From Adiantum capillus-veneris (lineage: Eukaryota; Streptophyta; Polypodiopsida; Polypodiales; Pteridaceae), in contig CM043942.1 in NCBI GenBank assembly GCA_014529385.2, forward strand, positions 36,897,469-36,961,468: a DNA stretch of 64,000 nt, written 5' to 3'. The notes under the pieces are model-generated. The model was not told where the DNA came from. It ran no database searches and saw only the letters and a program-made list of their open reading frames with translations. Positions 9,511 to 19,899 of this stretch are shown in pieces. Both the position numbers and the translations under genes were made by a program. Each line of letters begins with the position of its first letter. The first letter of the stretch is position 1.

Positions 9511-9718
9511 TGTTGAGCCAGCAGAGGATCACACCCGCATTTTTGCTCACACCCATCATTTTGTAACCATTGATTGTAATAAATGTCTTTCCGACATTTA
9601 ATTTTGATTTGAGCCATTCATTAAGTAACGGGACTCAATTGAGTTTCCAGCTTGTAATCCCGACGTAATTTCACCTGCTGATGTAAATAATTAGAGATGT
9701 TTTCACCTCCAAGGCTGA

Positions 9719-9729
9719 GGTATATAAGC
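9719..9729 (+). promoter_or_regulatory. LTR promoter TATA box
   Basis: GGTATATAAGC in the U3 part of the LTR, followed by an A-rich stretch where transcription would begin about 30 bases on. Placement 210 bases from the LTR start is normal for a plant LTR. Confidence 0.6.
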
Positions 9730-9797
9730 CAAAGTTTTGTAACCTAAAGAAGATTCAATTATTAATCAAAGTGAGTTTTTGAGCGTCGTGACTGTGT

Positions 9798-9799
<2 letters not shown>

Positions 9800-9890
<91 letters not shown>
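9800..9890. repeat. (AG)n microsatellite, about 90 bases
   Basis: Uninterrupted GA dinucleotides in the region downstream of the LTR TATA box. ORFs reading through it (poly Leu-Ser) are artefacts. Confidence 0.98.
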
Positions 9891-9892
<2 letters not shown>

Positions 9893-10721
9893 TTATCTCC
9901 TTGCTACGCGAGCTACGGGGCTGCCATTGGAGAAGCGACACCGCCATTGTGTTAGCAACGGTGAGAGCTACGCACAGATACCAAGAGTGCGCGCTATCGG
10001 CTTCTACGTGTGGTAAGTTCCTACGAGCTTCGGTGTGAGTTTTCTTCCAACTCGTGTGTCGGAATAGAGTGTGCAGCATATCTATAGAACCACAACGAGT
10101 AGAGCTACACATTAGTACCATCGGGGTCAAGTTTCGGTCACTTGTATTTTTCGGCCTGTCTTCATACGCGTTTACCGCACGGAGTGGTTATAGGTTGATT
10201 TTGCAGTTCAAGTCTTTAGGGTGTTGTTCTTACCTAGTGCATAGACTTCCCCTTGAGTTTGAGATCGATTCGATGATTCTAGATCCTGTTTCGTATAGCA
10301 TTCGTTCGTAGTACGGATTTCAGTCACTTGCGTATTTTAGAACTTAGATTTGATTTCCTTAGTAGTGATTGTCATTAGAAGGTCGAGTAGGTGATTTGAC
10401 ACCCACCTAGTTGTTTCCATGCGCCTGCGGGTCAAGCTCCGTCCTCGTCTGACAAATTCTGTTGTTGGTTGAGTTCTCGCTATTTAGCTTCCGCTAGCGG
10501 CGTAACCGCCTTAACAGACTTGCTCCAATTGTATTACTGAGGACCATAGCTATTCTCATTGTTGGTTCTATTAAAGATTTATGTCCTGCTTTTGCCATGG
10601 TCTTATCTTGATCTAACTGTGTCTCTATTGAGGATGGCTTGAGACTTTGTTTTCCAATCTGACTTACATTGGCTGATTCGACTCGCAATGAGTGATTGAT
10701 CTTTGGACTTCCTACTGCTTC

Positions 10722-11160
10722 CTAATTTTTTGCAACCTCGTTCTTCTTAACTTCTGGCTTTGGTGGCATTCTTTGCTCAATAGCTATTGTGGTTGCTCTT
10801 CGCTTTGTTTGGTCTGCACTTGCTATTGCCTGATTTGCTTTAAGCTCTTTTGAAGTTCTGAATATTGGAGATGAATCATCTTCAATAAGATCTGCTTTGA
10901 TATAAGTCTCCATTTTAACTGTGCTTGAGAACCTTGTGCTGTCGTCCATGGGTGAACATTCTTGGTCGTCATTCTTTGGTGTCTGTGATGACTCCGTCAT
11001 GTTTACATTCTGTATCCCTAACATCTTTTGGGCCATTGGCATTCCCATTATGATGTCTTCTGGCATATCTTTTGTTGTGATCACGTGGAATTGAGCTGTG
11101 GTGATCTGTGAACTTACTTCAATGGTAGTGGAGATGATTCCCCAGCATTATGCTCGTTTG
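10722..11160 (-). pseudogene. Retropepsin-like C-terminal fragment (element B)
   Basis: Reading from about 11,160, after a stop, the frame gives STTIEVSSQITTAQFHVI, then DIIMGMPMAQKMLGIQ. The latter resembles the (I/L)LG-x-PW motif near the end of retroelement proteases. The catalytic Asp motif is not visible upstream. A hydrophilic tail follows. This would be the ordinary protease position between gag and RT, but no RT follows. Confidence 0.35.
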
Positions 11161-11181
11161 TTTCCTAATATGCTCACAAAT

Positions 11182-11904
11182 TCAGGAGCATCTTCCAGTT
11201 GTGGTTGGCGACATCTTTTCCAAGTGCGAAAAGACATGAGGTTCTTGTCTAACTGAAAATCTAGCTTTACTTCTCTTGACAGTTTTTCTTCGTTTCATCA
11301 ACAATGTTGCACTTGATCGTCTCGGGATATTTTTCTGTATTGAGTGCTTTTGTTGTGGCAGTGTTCTTTTGCTGAGATTTATTTGCAGTTTCTTTGCTTT
11401 GACCACCTGCTTCAATTGATGTTGACTCCATTGGCTGTAATATTGCACTTTTTGTCTGCAACTGATGAGCATTGTCCGCCTGCATCTGTGTAATCTTTGA
11501 CCTTAAAAGATCCATTGTACTTTCTGGCAAAATCTATCTCTTCGGAGGAGATTTTGGTGGTGACCTTTGTGTAGCCTTCTGAACTTTAGCTTTCATTGAC
11601 TTTGACTTTTCTATCACTTGTTCTAGCAGCTTAAGGCTTTGCATAATCTTCAGATAGTCTTTGACTTCAGTCGTACCATCCATAGGGGCTTGTACAAGGT
11701 CGTGATCTTGATGATATTCGTTACCATGTGCATCTTGATCACATGTAATTTGTTGAACACTATTGGATTTGTCGGTTTTTGACTTTGATTTGTGGAGATC
11801 AATTGAAACTTTTGTCCTTGATGATCTTCATATAAGCATTTGTCTGCAGATTCTGAGGGAACCTGGGTCAATTGGAAACTTCCAACAACCATATGATCTT
11901 TCAA
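11182..11904 (-). pseudogene. Degraded linker region of element B
   Basis: Short overlapping open segments (11,904-11,650 and 11,530-11,182) in shifting frames. KCLYEDHQGQKFQLIST near 11,840 may be one more diverged copy of the tyrosine-rich module. The rest is Ser/Thr/Gln-rich with stops. No domain is recognised. Confidence 0.3.
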
Positions 11905-12043
11905 TGGTTTCTGCTTTGAAGAGGTCTATTGGCTAGAAGCTTTAGGGCTTCTAACTGATGTAGAATTTCCTGGTACATAAGCTGAGCTTGATAAATTTAC
12001 AGCTCCCGCTCCCCCCTTCCTAGGGTGATCACTATAGCCTGCT

Positions 12044-12340
12044 TCATTGGCTTTGATTTAGTCTCACCTTTTTGGATTGTGAAGGTACACCTTGGGTAGC
12101 ACTATCGACATTTGGCATATGTAGACCTTCTACATAGTTTCCTATGTATCTTCGTGAAACATGACAAATTATTCCCCAAGTCAAGCTGTAGATAGCATTA
12201 TCTTTGCTGTGATATTGTCTATCCCATGGGTCTCCTATGATACGAGCTTCTGTCATTTCAGGACACAAGACATCATAAATGCTAGACTCTTGTCTATATC
12301 TACGATTGTTTTGATCAAAAGTATATGCTCGTTTGGTCAC
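12044..12340 (-). pseudogene. Repeated-module segment of element B
   Basis: 98 codons containing YTFDQNNRRYRQES, MTEARIIGDPWDRQY and DNAIYSL, aligned by eye with YVDQKGKLYKK, IEASLIGEPSQRRY and DGAIYSL of the neighbouring segment. The protein apparently contained this module several times. No function is recognised. Confidence 0.4.
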
Positions 12341-12473
12341 AACATCAAAGCTTGATTTTCGATGGAGGAGAGTTTGGCTCTGAACAGATTTCTGGGTTCA
12401 TTCCGGTAATATCCTTCAGCTCTAGAGAGTATGGGCTATAATAGATTCTTTCATTTGAAATGAACCATCCTTT

Positions 12474-13220
12474 CTAATCTATCACTGGATGCACTTCTAT
12501 GAGCTGGTATGTGGGCCGTTCAAACACTGGTTGATCCTTTTTGTACAGTTTCCCTTTTTGGTCTACATAGTGCGCATATGAATTATGTGTACCATACAAA
12601 GCTAACAACATTCTGTTTGATGTGTCCCTTAGACTTGTGAATGATTGCACACTTGTGTCAGTGGATGAAGAATCATTTGCAAACCTAACAGTATTTTCAA
12701 CCTTTGGTGATATCTTGACATCTTGACCAAATTCATGCAGGAATTTGTTGTTCAAAGAATCAATTTTAAGCTTTTCAGGTGCCTGTGCATCTTTATGCGG
12801 ATTTTGAACTTGCAATGTTTTTATTGTTGCTTCTAACGATAATGAAAAATAATCCGATTGCATTAAAAGTGACGAGTTAAATGCACTTACATCGAGATTC
12901 ACATTTCCAATTTTCTCTGTACCTTGCTTTGCAATTGATGTATCCCTATTGTCTGGATTTCTTGGACAATTTTCAAAAAAATGTCCACCTTTTCGTCCAC
13001 AATCTGAGAAATACACCATGACTAGTGGTATTTCATTTGGTTCTATCATGTCAAGCTCTACCTGAGAAGTTTCTGCTTCTATGCTTGCCACGTTGTCGCC
13101 ATCTTCTTTTAGAACACTGAGCATCAAGCTGTAGATTGCTCCATCTTGACCTTTGTACCGTCTTTGGCTTGGTTCTCCAATTAGACTGGCTTCTATTGGT
13201 TGATATGTTGGATCTTGCAA
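12474..13220 (-). pseudogene. gag-like segment with degenerate zinc knuckle (element B)
   Basis: 248 codons. Near the start it has YQPIEASLIGEP followed by DGAIYSL, a module repeated at about 12.25 kb. Next comes DCGRKGGHFFENCPRN, which matches a retroviral CCHC knuckle except that the first Cys is missing. The remainder is polar. The last 45 residues (LYGTHNSYAHYVDQKG, PTYQLIEVHPVID) repeat the module again. Knuckles in gag bind genomic RNA. The matching segment of element D keeps the first Cys but has lost the last one, so both look like decayed copies of one CCHC motif. Confidence 0.5.
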
Positions 13221-13318
13221 TTCCAGTTCTCGATTATAGATCTAACCACTTTAATCCATGTACAATGACCCTGATTGCATATGCACCAACTGTATGTTTT
13301 GCTGGCTTGTGTAGGTTT

Positions 13319-13633
13319 CTAGATAACACTTGGGTTGACTTTCTGAACTTCTTTCTGCACTTCATCTTTGAGCTTGCAGTACCTGGCTCCACTGAAGTCT
13401 GTGAACATCTGGGAGTTCTCTAAATCTTGCTTTACTCTAATCAACAGGATCTTGGCTCCTGTGTTGCTGTTGCTGCTCATCAAGTATCTATGGCCTTCGA
13501 AATCAGCATAGAAAACTTTATCTCCATTGTAGCCATATAGTTGTAGAGTATGCTCTGTTGTAGTTGTGCATGTGTTGCCACTGCTACTAGCTTGCTCTGC
13601 TGTACTTGAATTCTCGGCTCGATTTGAGTCCAT
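13319..13633 (-). pseudogene. gag-like N-terminal segment of element B
   Basis: 104 codons starting MDSNRAENSS, with a Ser/Thr-rich N-terminus. A module LQLYGYNGDKVFYADFEGHR at about 13,546-13,487 resembles LALYGTHNSYAHYVDQKG further along the element. It ends at a stop, and the next segment is read about 100 bases on in another frame. No known domain is recognised. The gag role is inferred from position before a zinc knuckle. Confidence 0.45.
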
Positions 13634-15001
13634 GTTGGCTGGTTCTATAAAAACTGTTTCCTAGCACTTTTGCAGTTGACTGCTCTTCAGACTCACAAGA
13701 GTTGATTAAGTCTAGCTTGACAATTTCAAAATTAATTGCAACCTTTTGAAACGATTAAAATCTGGGCCTTGAATAGCTTAATCTGCAATCCACCGTGATT
13801 GGTCGATTTTCGGCTTGATTTTGACAAATTTAGAAATTTGTATGCCACTCATGGCTTTGAGTTGACCGTTTTCAGCTTTTTTCGGCTGTTGTTTTGTTGT
13901 TTTTGACTGTTCCGTTGTTTGCTCAGTTATTTCCTGGCTGCTGTTCTCAATTTTTGCTTGCTTTGCGGTACACTTCCCGACTTTGCTTTTTGACTTTTGA
14001 TTTTTGTTCGTGCGTGATTTTCTCGACGTTGCTTTTTTTGCTTTTCTGGGTCTTTTCGGCTTTTTTCGGCACTTCTGACGATTATATTTTTATTTTTCTT
14101 AATTTTTTGAATTTTCTAAATTTTGTTAGTATTTTTATGACTTTTTATGTTTTTTTGAAAAAGTTTTGATTTTTAATGAATTTTCTAAATTTTATGTGAT
14201 TTTTGAAATCTTTTGTGATGTTTTGTGTTTTTCTCGGACAGTTTTGGATTTTTTATGAATTTGTGAAAATTTTGGTAATTTTCATATTTTTTTTGTGTGA
14301 ATTTTAGAAATTTTTATGGTTTTATAAATTTTTTGATCCATTTTTGTTTTTTTTGAGTTTATTACAGTTTTGGTGATTTATCTATGGAATTAAAAAAAAT
14401 TTAATTATTTTTTATGAGGTTTTTTTCTAATTTTTTGCAATTTTTAAATCCCTTTTTTAATTTTTTTTTTATATTGTGATTTTTTAAAATAAAAAAAATA
14501 ACTTAAACTAACCTAAGCTAACCTAGAGTTAACCAAACTAAGGATAACTAAACTAACCTAAATAACTAAAGCTAACCTGGCGGGACAGCGGCGCGTAGGG
14601 TTGACTCATGGTGTCAGTGCCGTCAACGGCTAGTTGAAGGCAGGCGCATGGACGCGGGACAACATGGCAATGGGTCACTAGGGCGGTAGGTCAGCAGGCG
14701 CACGCGTGCAGTAGAAGAGAGATAGAGAGAGCGGGCAGCGGAAATGCAGGGCTTTGACATGTAGCGAGGAGAGAGAGTGAGAGGGGGAGTGTGTGTGTGT
14801 GTTTTAATTAAACAAGAAAGGGGGGGTGCATGCTGGGAGAGAGTGGGTGGGAAGAGAGATGGAGGTAGTGAGAGAGTGAGGGGGGGTTAGTGAGAGTAGG
14901 TTAATAATTGTGAATTGTGGGAGAGGGGGAGAGAAAGTTAGAGAGAGAGAGAGAGCAAATAATTGTGAATGGGGGTTGGGGAGGAGAGATACAGAGAAAG
15001 T

Positions 15002-15002
<1 letters not shown>

Positions 15003-15054
<52 letters not shown>
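15003..15054. repeat. (AG)n microsatellite
   Basis: About 26 uninterrupted dinucleotides within a longer purine-rich stretch (14,930-15,060). Confidence 0.97.
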
Positions 15055-15056
<2 letters not shown>

Positions 15057-15870
15057 GAAGTGGGGTGGGTTCACGCGGAGAGGGAAGAAGAAGATGAGAA
15101 TTTCAACACAGGCGGAAATTATCCCAACAGACCATAAGGATCCATCCCCCGGCACCGAATTTTATGCACCGCATGGCATGGATGTCGCAGCTCGAACACG
15201 GATTTTTATTAATTTTTTATTTCCAAACGTCCAAAAATGCCAGAAATTGGCCGAAAATTAGCTTAAAATGCTAAAACTCACTTAAAAATCCAAAATTGCC
15301 AAAAAAAATTTAAAAACCTTAGAAAATCATCGTCATTCACAATCGAACTTTTTTGACACGCAAAAGCACACCAAAAATAGAAGTTTTTATTGAAAATGCA
15401 ATTTACAACACAATCATCAACCCGACCCCTGGAAATAGTAAAACGCTCAAAATTTGACCACGGAAGGCACAAATGCGAACAAAATGATGCCTTAAATATG
15501 CACACACAAAACAGCTCGTAAAAATCACAAAATATCAAATTTTTATGGAATTAAGCAAAAATTAGCAAAAAATTACAAATATTATCCAAAAAATACCCAA
15601 AAATTTTCTATAGATTCTCCACACCTAAGGGATTAGTGCAGCCAAATAAAATAACACAAATCACATCAAATCAATTACCAAATAATTTGATTAATAAAAT
15701 CAAAACTAGATAATTAAACCGACAAAATTAGTGACAAAATTAGGTCAAAAATTGACACAATTGAAGTGGGTAAATCCCTGTTTTGAGCTTAAAAACACAG
15801 CAATTAACCATCACACACATCAAATATGCAATCAAAAAATGAATCAATCATGCAAATTAAACTCTTTTTA

Positions 15871-15871
<1 letters not shown>

Positions 15872-15908
<37 letters not shown>
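15872..15908. repeat. (CA)n microsatellite
   Basis: Pure CA dinucleotide run in an A-rich context, flanked by further interrupted CACACA runs to about 16,180. Confidence 0.95.
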
Positions 15909-15912
<4 letters not shown>

Positions 15913-16479
15913 TAATTGACAATTTTTACCAATCTTTAGGTGTGCACACAAAAGGGTAAATCTTTTCGAAATTGCAATGTGATTTACAAATCATTAGTTG
16001 GGCATGACCACAACTCATCACAATTGAAAAATCATTAAGCACACATTGATTTTTAGGTGCACAAACAGAGGCAAAATAGTGCACACACACCTAAAATTAG
16101 GCATACACACACTCAAATAGAATGCACACACACTTGATTTTAGTGCACACACACTTGCGATTGACCATCCAAGCATGCAATTAACTCAATAAGGCACACA
16201 ATTAGCAACACACATTCACCAATTAGCAATTGAAGCTTGTCAAAGTCATAAGCCACCAAATCTTAAAAATTTCGGCATTACGACGGCATGAAAACGAACA
16301 ATGAAATTTTTTTCAATCCAACATAGCATCAACATTACATTGAATCATGGTGGGATCTCTACACAATTCTACACATCTTAGATTCTAGGAGGTTGAGAAT
16401 ACCACCTTGATTACCTTTCCATTGAAGATCAATTGAACGGTTGAAAGCTCCAATCCTTTATAGAAAATTAGTAAGTTAG

Positions 16480-16915
16480 CAAAAATTATGAACTGGCCTT
16501 CATCCAACAATTTGATGAGACCTTTGGAGACGAGGGCTTCACGGAGTCCTCCAAGTTACGCCATGTAGCTATGCACTCCCAAAAATCTACTCGTCAATGG
16601 TGGGCTAGCCTTTATGGCAATGGCGAGGTCCCAAAGACATGGAAAACTCTATGAGTTTCCATCATGAAGCGATTCCTTGCAAGCGATGCAAAGGACAAAG
16701 TGCTTACCAAACAACGGAGCTTGAAGCTACTCTTCAACGAGTCTATCCACAAATATGTAAACAAGTTTTGGGATTTACATCTCAAAGCTACAGTCTTTCA
16801 AAGGATAGACTTCATCAAACAAAAGCAACAATTTTGTGCGGTATTACCTGAAGAAATGGCCAAGTACGTCAACTCACAACGGCCTAGCAATACCACCAAA
16901 GTCATCCACTAGACT
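16480..16915 (+). pseudogene. gag capsid-like region (element C)
   Basis: Three partly overlapping frames carry the gag of element E: the FDETFGDEGFTESSKLRH-like start near 16,510, QWWASL near 16,600, then FNESIHKYVNKFWDLHLKA. Frame breaks occur near 16,650 and 16,840. The protein would form the particle core. Confidence 0.65.
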
Positions 16916-17275
16916 ATGGTTGGTTCAAGGAATCGATTTCCAACAAAGGGCGAGAAGAAATTTCAAAACAAGGATCGAAATGAAGCTAAAGGAAAGAGCA
17001 ATGCTCAAAACTCTTCTTCAGGCAACAAAACACCAACAACAACAAGGCCAAGGAGAAAGGAGCTTACAAAGGTAAAAATAAGCTCTCTCCTAAAGAATTG
17101 GAGGCCTTTCATAAAGACCATAAATGCTTTAAGTGTGGGGAGCAAGAACATGGTTATCGTTCTTGCCCCCAAAAAAAATGTGCTCAATGACACTCCTAGA
17201 GCTTCCATGGTTGTAGCTCCAAAGAGGATACTCATTGCAAAGGCTCATACCTCTCCTATGCTTGGGAAAAAGTAA
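16916..17275 (+). pseudogene. gag C-terminal region with CCHC zinc knuckle (element C)
   Basis: Lys/Asn-rich linker, then KCFKCGEQEHGYRSCP at about 17,125-17,170, a complete C-x2-C-x4-H-x4-C knuckle when read in the frame of the Lys/Asn region of element E. The longest open frame here is not the knuckle frame, so at least one indel is present. The knuckle binds RNA. Confidence 0.65.
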
Positions 17276-17277
17276 GG

Positions 17278-17841
17278 GAGCATGATGCCCTTATTCTCTT
17301 TGACATTGGCTCTACTCACAACTTCATATCAATGGAGTTGGCCACTAAGTTGGGCATTCAAGCTTTTGAGATGGGAGATACTATAACTGTCGATGCAGCT
17401 TCCAAGGGATAGCAAGCCTCCGTTTCTCCCTTGATTGGGAAGTTGAAGCTTCATGTCCAAAGCTACATTGACAAAGAAGACTTCTTTTTACCTCTCCAAC
17501 ATGAGGATGTTATCCTAGGGGCACCATGGTTCAACCGCATGGCTGCCAACATGAAGGTCCCTGAAAGGAGAATCTATTTTGCCTACAGGGAAAAGAGCAT
17601 GTACATAGATGCTAATGATTTGGGGAACACCATATCCCTGATAAATACGCTTGCTTTTGATAAGTCAATGAAAAGCTCTATTTTTGCGTATAAGATTTTT
17701 GTTAGAGAATCTGCAAATGATTCTAATGTTTTCACAAGTAGCAATAAAGGGAATCAAGAGGAATTAGAGTTGTCTAATTTCCTAAATGGATTCCAAGATG
17801 TTTTCATTGATGACATCCCTAGTGAGCTACCTCCAAAATGA
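17278..17841 (+). pseudogene. Retropepsin (element C)
   Basis: ILFDIGSTHNFIS near 17,295 corresponds to the D-S/T-G active site but reads D-I-G. An in-frame TAG at 17,410 stands where element E has Gln. The frame is then open from 17,431 to 17,841, with ILGAPWFNRM, typical of the end of a Ty3/gypsy protease, and an acidic linker ending in the FLNGFQDVFIDD block that precedes RT. Confidence 0.75.
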
Positions 17842-17869
17842 GGGGATGATGACCATGCAATAGAGATTC

Positions 17870-18310
17870 TACTAGAAAGCTCACCGCCTGTAATAAACCT
17901 CCTTATTGAGTTTCACAAGCTCAACAAGAGGAGATCAAGAGGCAAGTGCATGAATTGGTGGAAAAAGGAATGGTGAGGCCTATCTCCTCTCCATTATGTT
18001 CACCAGTACTTTTAGTGCAAAAGAAAGGTGGCACATATCACATGTGTGTCGATTATAGAGTACTAAATAGGTTCACTATTAAAAAAGATTTCCCATGCCG
18101 CGGGTAGAAGATCTATTTGATAAGTTACAAGTTTTGGCCTGGCAAATGCCCTTGGCATGTTCAAACTCACAATGGACAAAAATCTTCAGGCTACTCAAAT
18201 TCTCTTGAGGAGTACAAGTGACATCTCCACGCAATCTTTCAAGGTGTGAGAGAGAATAAGCTTTTCATTAATCAAAAGTGAATTTTTCCTACAAGAGATT
18301 CAATATTTAG
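17870..18310 (+). pseudogene. Reverse transcriptase remnant (element C)
   Basis: Recognisable pieces are VHELVEKGMVRP, SPLCSPVLLVQKK and CVDYRVLNR near 17,945-18,075, and fragments of the catalytic palm to 18,290. A deletion removes the region that should hold the YxDD box. It is certainly inactive. Confidence 0.7.
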
Positions 18311-18339
18311 GTCACATTATCTCTCAAGATAGTATCCAT

Positions 18340-18995
18340 ATGGATCCATCAAAGTTGGAGGTAATAAAAGCATGGCCTAATCCAAGGAATGTACATGAGC
18401 TAAGAAGCTTTATTGGTATGTGTGCATATTATAGATGCTTCATAGCAAAATTCTCTCAAATAGCAGGACCATTGCATGAATTAACAAAGATGAACGTTAA
18501 GTACTCATGGATTGCTAAAGAAAAAAATGATTTTGACAAGCTCAAAGAGAAGCTTATCTCTCAACCAGTCCTCATACTTCTGGATCTCTCAAAGCCATTT
18601 GGGGTCCAATGTGATGCTTGTGGTTATTGCCTTGGAGCAGTCTTGCTTCAAGAAGGGCGTGCCATAGCATATGAGAGCCGAAGGCTCAATGCTGATGAAC
18701 GAAACTTGGGCATATATGAAAAAGAGCTTTGAGTTGTTCTACATGCCCTAGACACATGGAAGCACTATCTCTTGGGGGCTCCATTCATCTTACGAATGGA
18801 TCACAAAGCCTCAAGAATTTCATGACGCAAACTGAGCTCTTCGACAAACAAATGAGGTGGACAAATTTTCTTTCGCAATTTAAATTTCATATTGCTCACA
18901 TTACTGGCAAGCACAATCAAGTGGTCGATGCACTTTCACAATGGCCAAGGGTAAATGTGGTGTCTATAGCAACTCACAATGATAAGAAGAAGTAA
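18340..18995 (+). pseudogene. RT thumb/connection and RNase H (element C)
   Basis: 18,340-18,732 is open and reads WPNPRNVHELRSFIGMCAYY, then VQCDACGYCLGAVLLQEG (RNase H start, with catalytic Asp) and IAYESRRLN. A TGA at 18,730 interrupts it. The frame then continues as HALDTWKHYLLGAPF, shifts, and ends KHNQVVDALSQWPRV. The full RNase H length is covered despite the stop. Confidence 0.8.
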
Positions 18996-19018
18996 GGCAA
19001 GGAGAGCTTGAAGCCCCA

Positions 19019-19277
19019 GGGCGTCCACTAGGAAATATGTAAGATAGCACGTGCGAATAAAATAAGGGATTTATAATTAGGTACATTTACAAAAAAATGT
19101 ACTTACATAATGAGTTTTTTAATTGAGAAAGTAAAAATTTTCATACATAAGGGCTAGGTTTTTTTACAGAAATGCATACACAAGGGGTATATATAGTACT
19201 TGAAAATATACTAGTAAGGGATTATTTGAATACCTCTTGTTTGCATGTGCTATATACAATTTTTACATAGTGGACTC
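19019..19277. mobile_element. Short TIR transposon (MITE-like), copy 1
   Basis: About 255 bases with inverted ends GGCGTCCACTAGGAAATATG and ACATAGTGGACTCC (common core GTCCACTA). The whole unit is the reverse complement, with moderate divergence, of 36,724-36,980. No coding capacity. A target duplication could not be fixed because the outermost bases are G/C-rich and ambiguous. Confidence 0.75.
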
Positions 19278-19289
19278 CCCGATTTAGGG

Positions 19290-19560
19290 CAGGGGAAGAA
19301 GAAGGCTATTGATCTCTCTCACTCTTTCGACCAAGGCTCATAGAACTCTCACTCTCTATCTCTCTCTCTCCCCCCTTATAGAGAGGAGGCACAAGCAAAC
19401 AAGGGGTGAGCTTGAAGCAAGAGAGGAGGGAAGAAGAAGGCTACCAATTTCTCTATCTCTCTCTCGACCAAGGCTCGAAATCCAAATCTCTCCCTTGAAG
19501 CAACAAAGGAACTGTGGCATAATCAAGGAGATTAGGAGGGCTAACCAAGGGTTTTGAGAA
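19290..19560 (+). repeat. Pyrimidine-rich region with an imperfect tandem duplication
   Basis: GAAGAAGAAGGCTA followed by a CT-rich tract and TCGACCAAGGCTC occurs twice, near 19,298 and 19,431. No coding meaning is seen. Confidence 0.5.
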
Positions 19561-19899
19561 GCATACGGGGAGCTTCACCATTGTTGTTTTTATTATTCTT
19601 GATAATCGTACAAAAATTGACATTCATCAACGCGACCATCATCGGATACTCGAAATCACTACAAGATAAATAAATTTGGCCCCAGCTTTTGTAAAAGGAG
19701 CTTAAACTCCTTAATGATCAATTGATTAAGTTAACAATGTTGTTAATGACACCGCCTTGACAATTGTGCTCGGATTTTGTCGGCATTTTAAAATTCAGTT
19801 GTTCGGCACTTTGTTTCCGTTTAGAAGAGGTTACTAGAAAATTGTGCGGTGTGGTGCATCTTTTCTCTCTCTCTCTCTCTCTCTCTTCTTCCACAGCTA

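Larger units (their letters stand above)
1..10454 (+). mobile_element. Element A: 3' part of a large Ty3/gypsy-like LTR retrotransposon
   Basis: The window opens inside pol. In order on the plus strand I see the RT/RNase H junction, RNase H, integrase with two HHCC fingers, a retropepsin-like ORF with W-x-P-K repeats, a polypurine tract, a non-coding spacer with five copies of one palindrome, a 1085-codon ORF, a second polypurine tract and an LTR starting TGTTGAGCC. The 5' LTR, gag, first protease and most of RT lie outside the window, so the full element must be well over 10 kb, perhaps 15 kb or more. The right LTR end is unresolved; a CA near 10,454 is a guess. Assigning the 1085-codon ORF to this element is supported by the same order in element F (43.8-63.3 kb). 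The alternative is two adjacent elements with a boundary near 3.4 kb. Confidence 0.7.
9511..10454 (+). repeat. 3' LTR of element A (right end uncertain)
   Basis: It starts TGTTGAGCC directly after a polypurine tract. An AATAAA is at 9578-9583 and a TATA box (TATATAAG) at 9721 sits about 210 bases into the LTR. A 90-base (AG)n follows about 75 bases downstream, inside the presumed transcribed part. No 5' LTR is in the window for comparison, so the end is a guess at a CA dinucleotide near 10,454. Confidence 0.6.
10494..13633 (-). mobile_element. Element B: broken gag/protease-like region of a retroelement
   Basis: Read on the minus strand from 13,633 down to about 10,494, several open segments in different frames follow one another: a Ser/Thr-rich start, a zinc-knuckle-like segment, repeated modules and a retropepsin-like tail. 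No RT or integrase follows before the LTR of element A. The knuckle resembles the one in element D at about 26.8 kb, so B may be the 5' coding part of the same family as A, D and F. It could be a separate family. Confidence 0.5.
13640..16460. other. Non-coding region with simple repeats
   Basis: 13.86-14.5 kb is strongly T-rich. 14.58-14.8 kb is GC-rich. AG-rich tracts follow, including a pure (AG)n at 15,003-15,054. 15.2-16.4 kb is A/C-rich with a pure (CA)n at 15,872-15,908 and many dispersed CACACA runs. No ORF with sensible composition is seen. If element B is real, its 5' LTR should be somewhere here, but I could not delimit one. Confidence 0.6.
16465..18995 (+). mobile_element. Element C: decayed chromovirus-type Ty3/gypsy fragment (gag to RNase H)
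   Basis: Plus-strand remains in the order gag, zinc knuckle, protease, RT remnant and RNase H, with many stops and frame changes. Integrase is absent; the element ends near 18,995, just before a TIR element. Each part aligns by eye with the minus-strand element E (31.1-36.2 kb), so they are inverted copies of one family. Confidence 0.85.

Noticed and set aside
10054-10311. 85-codon ORF inside the LTR of element A
   Set aside because: LTR leader sequence; no motif, and such ORFs are expected by chance.
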